Origin: Neolewinella antarctica
GTDB taxonomy: Bacteria > Bacteroidota > Bacteroidia > Chitinophagales > Saprospiraceae
DNA length: 64,000 bases
NCBI RefSeq assembly: GCF_011927835.1
Contig: NZ_JAATJH010000002.1
Location: 1,009,915-1,073,914 of the forward strand
Direction: 5' to 3'
The notes under the pieces were generated by a model, which worked only from the letters and a program-made list of their open reading frames with translations, did no database searches and was not told the origin of the DNA. The first letter of the stretch is position 1; the number at the start of each line of letters is the position of its first letter. A program made the translations under genes and the position numbers. Below are positions 17,749-26,000 of the stretch, one piece after another.

Positions 17749-17858
17749 CCCATTTCTGAAAAACCCAAAACAATAACCCCACCCACCAGAACTAATCCCA
17801 CCCACCATCCGTTAACCCCACCGAAGGTCCGCAAGTCTACCCACCGCGGAGCCCTAAC

Positions 17859-18230
17859 GGGGGCGTACCGGAATCGACAGGGGAGTAAGCTTTGTAGTAA
17901 GCACGCCGGAGCATGATTGGTTACTCCGTAAAAAATAACGATTACACTCTAGTTGGCACACCCAGCTACGCTATGGCAGCCTAATTAAGTTTAGTCTACC
18001 TAGCTTCACAGACCGCATGGTTGAGTCTCCATACACACCTAGCCGTCTTCAACCCTCTTGGAGATAGTCGCTGACCCTAGTCTGAGTCAGTTGGCGAAAT
18101 TAAAGACTTAAGGCCTTGGACTAGAGGGTAACCAATCTTCCCCTCGGCTCGAAAATCTAACTGGTTAATAAGCGTGTAGAAAGCTGCTTTGCGCTTTCGC
18201 TGGACGCGAGTTCGAATCTCGCCGCCTCCA
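17859..18230 (+). ncRNA. ssrA: transfer-messenger RNA (tmRNA, SsrA)
   Basis: Rescues stalled ribosomes by acting as tRNA-Ala and then mRNA. The 5' end GGGGGCGTACCGGAATCGACAG matches the conserved tmRNA start. Its first seven bases pair with CGCCTCC at 18223-18229, forming an acceptor stem with a G3-U wobble, the alanine identity element. A T-loop GTTCGAATC is near 18210. The tag frame ends at TAA 17982-17984; by analogy with other tmRNAs the resume codon is the GGC at 17955, giving tag (A)GTPSYAMAA. CCA is not exactly encoded. Length is about 372 nt. A terminator follows at 18336-18373. Confidence 0.95.
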
Positions 18231-18244
18231 CCCCATTTTAAACA

Positions 18245-18300
18245 GTACGCCGTTGGTAGACAGCGGCGTACGCACGATCAGCCTGAATTTACTTCAGGCT
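18245..18300 (+). other. two hairpins downstream of tmRNA
   Basis: Two adjacent perfect stems: GTACGCCG/CGGCGTAC (245-252 with 264-271) and AGCCTGAA/TTCAGGCT (280-287 with 293-300). Neither is followed by a T-run; they may be part of the tmRNA 3' trailer and guide processing. Confidence 0.5.
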
Positions 18301-18335
18301 AAGAAAGGGCTCCGTCTCACGACGCAGTCCGACCT

Positions 18336-18373
18336 GCCTCGAACCAACCCGCCTACGGTTCGGGGCTTTTTTT
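18336..18373 (+). terminator. Rho-independent terminator of tmRNA
   Basis: Stem of ten base pairs GCCTCGAACC/GGTTCGGGGC (one G-U) with an 11-nt loop, followed by seven T residues at 367-373. About 105 nt after the mature tmRNA 3' end. Confidence 0.85.
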
Positions 18374-18436
18374 ATGTCTAGTTGGGAGTGATCATCTTTC
18401 AAGTCGCTAGACATTTACAACTCCACATAAATCAAA

Positions 18437-18516
18437 GTCAGTCCTCATCGGATGTATCTTTTCTACGTCGGTGCGCAGCATCGATGTAGAAAAGATACAT
18501 CCGATGCGTGACTGAC
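18437..18516. repeat. 80-nt near-perfect hairpin
   Basis: The arms CATCGGATGTATCTTTTCTA(C) and its exact complement pair over 21 bp. The stem continues inward for 8 more pairs (two G-U) to a 3-nt loop GCA at 18475-18477, and outward across a small 2/3-nt bulge through 7 pairs GTCAGTC/GACTGAC. That is about 36 pairs in 80 nt. It is not followed by a T-run and no target duplication is visible. It lies between the tmRNA terminator and the MBL-fold gene. Confidence 0.85.
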
Positions 18517-18583
18517 AACACTTTTACCACCCGCCCCTAAACAGTCCTAACCAAAGCGGGTTAGGAGGACAAATCAACCAAAT

Positions 18584-19426
18584 ATGACCTTCCCCGCTCG
18601 AAATCCGACGAAAGTCCATTTCCTTCTTTTTCTCTGCCTGGCCATCTTCACCGCCTGCGGCAGCCCCACCGATTCCGAAAACATCGGCCAGGACCAAGCC
18701 CCCGAAACGGTCGATGGCATCACCGCCACCCCCGGTAACCCCAACGCCGGCAACGCCCAGGCCAGCCCCGTCGACATCGAACCCATCGTGCACGGCAGCG
18801 TTGCCATGCGCTACGCTGGTTTAGACATCCTGATCGACCCCTACGACGGCGCCGAGCGCTACGCCAGCTATTCCGCGCCCGATCTGGTGCTGATTACCCA
18901 CACCCACTCCGACCACATGGACAAGGCAACCCTCGCCGGCCTCGACCTGAGTAAAGCTACCCTCGTGGCCCCTCAGGCCGTCATGAATGAGATCGGTAAT
19001 CTTAACTGGGCGGACAAGCAGACCATGGCCAACGGCGATACGCTGGACTATAAAGGCAACAGCATTATGGCCGTCCCCGCCTATAACTTCCCCGCCGCAC
19101 CGTTTCACACCAAGGGCGAATTCAATGGCTACGTAATCGAACTTGGCGGCGAGCGGATCTACTTTTCCGGTGACACCGGCCCCGCCCCGGAACTGGAGGA
19201 ATTGAGGAACATCGACGTCGCCTTTGTCTGCATGAATCAACCCTACACGATGACGGTCGATAAGGCCGCCGATCTGGTCAGCAAATTCCGTCCGGGTCTC
19301 GTGCGTCCTTACCACTACCGCAATAAGGACGGTAGCTTTAGCGACCTGGAAGAGTTCCGTAAACTCGTGAAGGAAAAGGCCCCGGCCGTCAAGGTCCTGA
19401 TCGAGGACTGGTACGCCGAGAAGTAA
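18584..19426 (+). CDS. MBL-fold metallo-hydrolase lipoprotein
   Basis: A 280-residue protein. The N-terminus has a lipoprotein signal (FLLFLCLAIFTAC, Cys as lipidation site), then a linker rich in Asp, Pro and Asn, then a beta-lactamase-fold domain. The metal site HTHSDHMD is visible, with FSGDTGP downstream and a late His in RPYHYRNKDG. It resembles the UlaG/UPF0173-like single-domain hydrolases rather than true beta-lactamases. Lipidation suggests a cell-envelope location. Substrate unknown. It lies 47 bp upstream of the rlmG-like gene on the same strand. Confidence 0.88.
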   Translation: MTFPARNPTKVHFLLFLCLAIFTACGSPTDSENIGQDQAPETVDGITATPGNPNAGNAQASPVDIEPIVHGSVAMRYAGLDILIDPYDGAERYASYSAPDLVLITHTHSDHMDKATLAGLDLSKATLVAPQAVMNEIGNLNWADKQTMANGDTLDYKGNSIMAVPAYNFPAAPFHTKGEFNGYVIELGGERIYFSGDTGPAPELEELRNIDVAFVCMNQPYTMTVDKAADLVSKFRPGLVRPYHYRNKDGSFSDLEEFRKLVKEKAPAVKVLIEDWYAEK

Positions 19427-19473
19427 ATTTTTAATTGAGCCCCGAAACGCGCGTCGTCCCTTACCTTGGGGCG

Positions 19474-20607
19474 ATGCGCGTTTCATTTGAAGGTACCCAG
19501 TTTGATTTTCCGGCCGAAGCCCTCGGCGGCACTAATCTAGCTTCCTTGTTAAAGCCGGCGGATGAGTTGCTGCTTAACTGGTTGCAGGAAAAAGACACCA
19601 CGCGGGAGCTTGTCATCTACCACGATCACTACGGGGTGCTGGGGACGGTTCTCGCGGGGCGACCGGGCGTCACTTTCGTGTCCGACAACATAGTGCACCA
19701 CGATCGCCTTCGCACCAATTATCTGAAAAACGGTTTATCGGAGGCGGAGCTCCCGGCTCCATCGGCCACGCTGGCACCCGTCCCGCACTTAGTCGGGACG
19801 CCACGCCTCGCGATTATGCATTTGCCCAAATACCTTAATCTTTTTGAGTGGTATTTGAGCGACCTCGCCCGCCACCAACACCCTGACCTAGAACTGGCCG
19901 TCGCCTTTCAGACGCGCCATTTCACGCCAAAAATTCTGGAGATTGCCGGCCGCTACGCCAATAATTTGCAACAGTCTCGTGCCTACAAGAAGGCGCGGAC
20001 GCTGGTGCTGAGTGATTGGAAAAAGCAGGGGGATGTGGCACCCCTCCTCCACGAAATGACCTACCGCGAGCAAAATTACCGGCAGTTCTACGGGGTCTTT
20101 TCCGCTAACCACATCGACTACGGAACCCAGTTCCTGCTGGAATCCTGGGCCAGCAGCGATCAACTGCGGGGTCTCCCCGAGCCCGCCAAAATTCTTGACA
20201 TCGGCGTTGGTAACGGCGTCATTCTCAGTGAGCTACGGCGCGACTTCTACCCCGACGCACAACTGATCGGCACGGATGCTTCGCACGTCGCCATTCAGTC
20301 CGCCCGTATGAACGCCCCCGCAGACGCCGACCTCCGTTGGCAGTCCGACTTCGCGGGTATCCCCGCCGGCTCCGTCGACCTCGTCGTGACGAACCCACCG
20401 TTCCACGAGGGGCACCGCAACGCGATTGCGCCGACCCTGGCCCTGTTCAAAGAAGCCGCTAAAGTGCTGAAATTCGGCGGCCACTTTGTGGTGGTCGCTA
20501 ACGGGCACCTCAACTACGCCACCCACCTGGAGCGCATCTTCGGCGACGTACGGGAAGTGGCGAACAACGAAAAGTTCGTGGTGTACCGCTCCCGTTCCGT
20601 GCTCTAG
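19474..20607 (+). CDS. RlmG/RsmC-like rRNA (guanine-N2) methyltransferase
   Basis: A 377-residue two-domain class I methyltransferase. The C-terminal SAM fold has motif I ILDIGVGNGVILSELRRD, an acidic TDAS at motif II, and the catalytic VTNPPFHEG signature shared by RsmC and RlmG, which methylate G1207 of 16S and G1835 of 23S rRNA. The length matches RlmG (378) better than RsmC (343). I chose the ATG at 19474; the frame runs up to a TTG at 19435. Two repeat-like segments lie in frame (19773-19807 and 19992-20015). Its stop shares a CTAG with the convergent hydrolase gene. Confidence 0.85.
   Translation: MRVSFEGTQFDFPAEALGGTNLASLLKPADELLLNWLQEKDTTRELVIYHDHYGVLGTVLAGRPGVTFVSDNIVHHDRLRTNYLKNGLSEAELPAPSATLAPVPHLVGTPRLAIMHLPKYLNLFEWYLSDLARHQHPDLELAVAFQTRHFTPKILEIAGRYANNLQQSRAYKKARTLVLSDWKKQGDVAPLLHEMTYREQNYRQFYGVFSANHIDYGTQFLLESWASSDQLRGLPEPAKILDIGVGNGVILSELRRDFYPDAQLIGTDASHVAIQSARMNAPADADLRWQSDFAGIPAGSVDLVVTNPPFHEGHRNAIAPTLALFKEAAKVLKFGGHFVVVANGHLNYATHLERIFGDVREVANNEKFVVYRSRSVL
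19773..19807 (+). repeat. palindromic element inside the rlmG-like gene
   Basis: GGCACCCG, then TCCCGCACTTAGTCGGGACG, then CCACGCC: the inner palindrome and both ends of the long element, read in frame as about 12 residues (APVPHLVGTPRLA) near residue 100, between the two domains or in a loop of the N-terminal domain. Confidence 0.6.
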
Positions 20608-21539
20608 TTTTCCTTGTCGTCGGCGTCTAAGTCCGGCGCGCGGCCGGTTGCAACGTCATCCAGTAGTTCGTTTAGGTATGCCTTGATGAGGTCCGGCGTT
20701 CGGTAGATAAGGTCGTGCTGGCCACCGTCCACCATGTGGTGGATCAGTTTACTGGCATTCGTCAAGCGGCCGCAGGCGAAATAGGCGTTGCGGGGGTAGA
20801 TGAGCCAGTCGTCCGTGCCGTGGATGATAACCGTGGAGGCGTCGATGTTGTCCCACTCGTCCACCATGTCTTCCAGTTGTTGCTGGTGGTTTAACTTCTC
20901 CTGGTTAGCGGTACGGATGCCGGCCGGTAGGGCCCAGCGGATCAGCCAGTGACTGGTGGGGTGGCTGAGCCAGTAAACATACTCTTCGTTCGGAGCCATG
21001 CTGGCGGACTGTAGCAGCAGACCATCGACAATGTCCGGAAAATCCATCGCGATGCGCGCGCTCACCGTGCCGCCGTAGCTACTCCCGTGAATGATAACCG
21101 GCTGATCCGGTCCGCTCATCTTTTCCCTGATCACTTCGACTACGTTCTCCGCCTGTTCACTGACCGAAGTCATGGCGTTGCCGAGCCCACTACCTCCGTA
21201 GCCGGGTCGGTCGATGGCCAGTAGGTTTGCGCGGGAAAGTAGTGCCGAGTCCTGCATCATCTTCACCCAGAAGACGCTGCTGGAGGGAGAGCCGTGAATG
21301 AAAACGAGGAGCGGTTTATCGGGCTGACTACCGATTTCGAGGTACCGTAGGTCACGACTAGTGCCTTCCACGTAACCGAGGGTGATGTCGTCCGCACTCA
21401 GGTCGGTGAAACTGTGGATAAGGTCTGCATCCGTCGGCTGGTTTTTGTAGTAAGGATACACCCGGTAACCGGCGTAAATCAAGAACACAACCAGGGGTAC
21501 GAGAACCAGGTAGGCGAAGTGGCGTTTTTTGCGGAACAT
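20604..21539 (-). CDS. alpha/beta hydrolase
   Basis: About 311 residues from the ATG at 21539. An N-terminal membrane helix (FAYLVLVPLVVFLIYAGYRV) anchors an alpha/beta-hydrolase domain. The oxyanion segment FIHGSPSSSVFW and nucleophile elbow IIHGSSYGGTVSA (G-x-S-x-G with Ser at HGSSYGG) are clear; an Asp in IIHGTDDWLIYP and a His in VDGGQHDLIY complete a plausible triad. Substrate unknown; probably faces the periplasm. Convergent with the rlmG-like gene, and divergent from the porin gene across 75 bp. Confidence 0.88.
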   Translation of the reverse strand: MFRKKRHFAYLVLVPLVVFLIYAGYRVYPYYKNQPTDADLIHSFTDLSADDITLGYVEGTSRDLRYLEIGSQPDKPLLVFIHGSPSSSVFWVKMMQDSALLSRANLLAIDRPGYGGSGLGNAMTSVSEQAENVVEVIREKMSGPDQPVIIHGSSYGGTVSARIAMDFPDIVDGLLLQSASMAPNEEYVYWLSHPTSHWLIRWALPAGIRTANQEKLNHQQQLEDMVDEWDNIDASTVIIHGTDDWLIYPRNAYFACGRLTNASKLIHHMVDGGQHDLIYRTPDLIKAYLNELLDDVATGRAPDLDADDKEN

Positions 21540-21614
21540 GCTACTTTGCGGAACACCAATTCCCCCCCGGTAGTTGCTCAATTGTTTCCCTCACTAACGA
21601 CCAACATTCCTTTG

Positions 21615-22904
21615 ATGCAAAGATTATTAATGAGCTGCCTTTTTCTCCTGCCCAGCCTTTTGTTTGCGCAGGATACGCCCGGAGAAAATGCTCCCAAAAA
21701 CTGGTTCGACGACTGGACGGTGAAACCAATTCTGGCCGTGCAGGGGTGGGGCACCTACACGATGGGTCACGAAGATTACGACCCGGATACGGATGCATAC
21801 CTGCCTACCGACGACCGGTTAAATTTCATGATCCGGCGCCTTCGCTTTGGATCGACGGCGCAGATCGGTGACCGTCTGTTCATCAAGTTTCTCGGAGCGG
21901 CGGATTTTGTCGGTACCGATCAACGGGCCGGCACGGTGGGTGGCGTAAATAACGGCGGTTTCCCGAACGCGCAGATCTGGGATATTTTTGCGCAGTACAA
22001 AATTAGCCGGACGAGCGAGGCGCTTTACGTGATCGGCGGTTATTTGCGACCACCGATCGGCCGGGAGAGCATGTCGGGTGCACTGGGGGTGAGTAGCTTT
22101 GAAAAAAGCTGGACGCAGTGGTACGTTCGCCAGCATCTTGTCGGCACGGGGCCGGGCGGGACGGGTGGCGTTTACCTGGGGGGGTTGGTGCCGCTGGCGG
22201 AGAAGGTCCACCTGGACTACCGGGGCGGCGTTTTTAACGCGCAGAACAGCGGAATCTCGGCGGGGCGGGAGACGAGTAGCCTGCTGGTCGGCCGGGTAAA
22301 TTTTATGTTCGGTGACGCGGAAAGCACTACGTGGACGTACGGATTGCCCGCCGCCAACAGCTTTGGTCGGAGAAATACTTTTGCCGTAGCCCTGAACGTG
22401 GCTACGGAGGGCGGCACGCAGTCCGCTCCGGCCGGGATCGGTTTGCTTGGTGTGGATGCCGTAGCCAACTACGGTATGTTCCACGTAGAGGGCGAATACC
22501 ACCGCATGATGCGCGGCGCTGAAAATGATGACCGGTACAACAGTTCCACTTACGCCATTCGTGCGGGCTACAACTTTGTCATGTCGACCAACGACCCCGA
22601 CCGCCCGCGCTACCTCGAACCAACCGCCATGGTGTACGGATTCGTAGGAACAACGGACGCAGTGGAGTACCCAACCGTCGTGGCCACTAGTTTCTTCGGC
22701 GGTACGGAAACGGTCTACGACATTGGCGTGAACTACCACGTCGACCCGGGGAAGATTCGCCTCGGCCTGCACTACGTCGGCCGGACGGGCGACATTGGTG
22801 ACCTCCCCGCCGACGGTCGCCTGAGCTGGCACAACATGCAGAACGGCATCGGTGGCATCCGGCGGGGCGATTACGTCGGCTTTGAAGTGATTCTGGCGTA
22901 CTGA
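21615..22904 (+). CDS. porin-like outer-membrane protein
   Basis: A 429-residue protein with a signal peptide (QRLLMSCLFLLPSLLFA before QDTPG). Alternating aromatic beta-strands run throughout (RLNFMIRRLRFGSTAQIGDR, IWDIFAQYKI, LYVIGGYLRPPIGRESMSG), ending YVGFEVILAY. The pattern resembles phosphate-selective porin O/P-type barrels of Bacteroidota. The ATG at 21615 gives a clean signal peptide; the frame is open further upstream into the hydrolase region. Solute specificity cannot be read from sequence. Confidence 0.75.
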   Translation: MQRLLMSCLFLLPSLLFAQDTPGENAPKNWFDDWTVKPILAVQGWGTYTMGHEDYDPDTDAYLPTDDRLNFMIRRLRFGSTAQIGDRLFIKFLGAADFVGTDQRAGTVGGVNNGGFPNAQIWDIFAQYKISRTSEALYVIGGYLRPPIGRESMSGALGVSSFEKSWTQWYVRQHLVGTGPGGTGGVYLGGLVPLAEKVHLDYRGGVFNAQNSGISAGRETSSLLVGRVNFMFGDAESTTWTYGLPAANSFGRRNTFAVALNVATEGGTQSAPAGIGLLGVDAVANYGMFHVEGEYHRMMRGAENDDRYNSSTYAIRAGYNFVMSTNDPDRPRYLEPTAMVYGFVGTTDAVEYPTVVATSFFGGTETVYDIGVNYHVDPGKIRLGLHYVGRTGDIGDLPADGRLSWHNMQNGIGGIRRGDYVGFEVILAY

Positions 22905-23052
22905 AGTCCCGCTAGTCAGCCCACACTTACCCCACTAATTTACCCGGTGAAATGCTGACCGCTGACAAATGACCGCCATAGACAAATTTGCCACCACGCT
23001 TAACCCCTTCTCCTGGCTACCTTAGCCGAGACTTAAGTACCTCAGCCAAGCA

Positions 23053-26000
23053 ATGACTAAATACCTTTCCCTTTTTCTTTTTACGCTGTTGCCACTTTTT
23101 CTTCCCGCGCAGGTCAGGTTGCTCGTAGCTGGTAACACCGCCGACGCTAAACCGGAATTTTTTACCGCGCTGGACGGCGAGATTCGTTCGGGAAGCACGC
23201 CCGCCACGGTACTCTTTGCGGGCGATTACGTCCCCGACTGCTCGGACGCCATGATTGGTTACCGCAAGGAGGATGCAACCACCACCGCAGCATTCGCGAG
23301 CCTACAACCCTTACTGGACCTCATCCGAAGAAACCCGGAGACGGATTTTTACCTCCTGCCGGGCGACCGGGACTGGGATAAATCAGGCAAAGATGGCCTG
23401 GCCTGCGTCTGCGCCCTGGAAGATTTTCTGCTGGATCAAAATCTAAAAAACCTTAACTGGCCCCTCGCAAAGGGCTGCCCCGGGCCCGAGTTCGCTCAGC
23501 TTTCCCCAACCGTGCGGTTGATGATGGTTAACACCCAGTGGTGGAACCACCCCTACGAAAAACCGGTACCGTCCGACGCGGCTTGCAATTTTTCCGATCC
23601 TTCCATCTCGCTCGACGAGATCATGAGCACCATCGAAGAGAACCAGGATGAGAACATCATCATTGCCGGCCATTATCCCCCCAAATCACAGGGGCGTTAC
23701 GGAGGTAAATTCCCCGCGCGCGATCACTTCATTCCGCCGATCATCGGCAGCATCCGGCTTTCTTTCCGCCAGAACATCGGTACGGCGGAAGAACTAACCA
23801 ACGTCCGCTTTGCCAACTACGCGGATAAGATTAAAGACTACAACAGCCAATTCGAGGGCCTGATGTTTATCGGCGCGCAGGACAAAAGCGAGCAACTACT
23901 GGGCTTCGGTCGTAACTACATCCTGAACGCCGGCGCGCCCGCCGCGGGGCGCTGGGTGGCCAAGCACAAACCAGCTCGCCACACCAGCCAGGAAGCCGGG
24001 TTCGCTGAACTGTTTTACGCCGAAGACGGAGAAGTGACCTACCGTTACGTCAGGGTCGACGGGTCGACGGAAGCGACGGAAACAATTTACCACGCACCTT
24101 GCTCGACCGCCAAGGACACGTTTGACGTCAACCCAGCCTTTCCCCCGTGTGAATTAGCGGAAGCAGCCATGGTGCAATACGATAAGCCCGTAGGAGTAAC
24201 GACGGTTGCCGCCGCCGCCGGGCCCCAGTACGAACGCTCGGGCTTCGGCTCGTTCTGGCTCGGTGCGCACTACCGGGATTCCTGGACGACGCCCGTGGCG
24301 TACCCGGTGCTGGATTTGGCGAGCAATCCGCTCGGCCTCGAACCCATTCGGCAGGGCGGTGGGCGACAGACGACTTCCTTGAAACTGCGGGCGGACAACG
24401 GTGAGGCTTACGTTTTTCGCTCGGTGGACAAGGACCCTTCGGGAACTTTCAACTACGAAATTCGCAATACATTGGTGGGCGAAGCCATCCGTGACCAAAC
24501 GAGCAGCGGCTATCCCTACGGTGGCTTAATCATCGCACCACTTTTGGACGAATTAAATATTCTCCACGCTTCGCCGAAGCCCTACTTACTGGCGCCCGGG
24601 CGTACGTTGGGGGAGTATAATCCCGTTTTTGGCGATCTCCTGGGAACCTTGGAAATCAGCCCCCAGGGTGAGAAAAAGAAGAAAGACCGGCCGGGGACGT
24701 TCGGGGCGGACGACGTCCTGAAAAGCTTCGAGCTCTTTCGCGAGCGGTACGACGATCAGGAAGTCCTCATCAATCACGAAGAATTTCTGCGCGCACGGCT
24801 GTTCGACATGCTCGTCGGTGACTGGAGCAAGCACGAGGACAACTGGAAGTGGGCCCAGTTCGACGTGGGGGAGGAGGAACGCATCCGGCCCATTCCGCGG
24901 GACCGAGATAACGCCTTTTCCCGGATGGACGGAGTTTTCCCCTGGATCGCCTCCCGGCGCTGGGCGGTGCCAAACTTAGAGAATTTTGGATATAATAACC
25001 CAGACGTGCGTAGCCTCACCCATCAGGCCCGGCACATGGACCGGCTGCTGCTCAGCCCCCTCGGTAGGGATGAATTTCGGAAGCAGGCCGCACTCATTCA
25101 GGCTAGTCTCACGGATGAGGTACTGGCGAATGCCGTCGGTCAAATCCCCGCACCCGCCCCTTCGGCTACCGGAGCACCGACCGATAATAATTTGGGCGCG
25201 GACGCGGGTGCAAAGTTTGGTTCGGAATACCGCGCGCAACAGGCCGAAATACTCGAGAAACTTAAACGCCGCCGGGACGATTTGCAGGCATACGCCGCCG
25301 ATTACTACGAACTACACGCCGGCGTGGTCGACATTATCGGTACGAACGACGAGGAAGAATTTACGATTGAAGCATTAGCGAACGGTGCGCTGCACGTAAC
25401 GAGTACCGACCTGAAGGGAAAGAGCGAAGGTAAGATTCTGTACGACCGAACCTTCCTCCCGACGGAGACGAAAGAAGTGAGAATCTACGGACTGGGCGAC
25501 GATGACCGCTTCGTAACGAAGGGCCCGGTCGGCCAGAAAATCCGTGTCCGCGTAATTGGTGGGGAGGGCGATGACCTGGTGACCTCCGAAGGCGAGCGCC
25601 CCCGAAAAGTATTGGTTTACGATAAATCACTCGCTCCGGAAAGTAGCGACGACGGCGTCCGCTACGTCAAAACCTGGCACGACGAAGCTTACTACTACAA
25701 CCGGACGGACTTTGAGTACAATACCACCGCCCCCGTCATTTCGGGCGGGTACAATAGCTTCAACGGCGTCCAGTTGGGGGCCGGTATTTTGCACACCCGG
25801 CGCAATTATTTGCGGCGCGACTTTAGTTCCCGCTACCGTTTCTACGTCGAGGGCAGCACGGTTGGTAACGCCGCCCTGGAGGCGAGTGCGGAGTTCGGTC
25901 AGGTCATCCGTTACGCCGATCTGATCTTGGGGACGCGCGTCGGGCGCCCGGACTTCTACAACTTCTTTTTCGGCCTGGGAAATAATACCGTTAAGGTTCC

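Noticed and set aside
22954-22974. Possible fourth heptad type (GCTGACC, GCTGACA, AATGACC)
   Set aside because: Only three imperfect units; could be chance.
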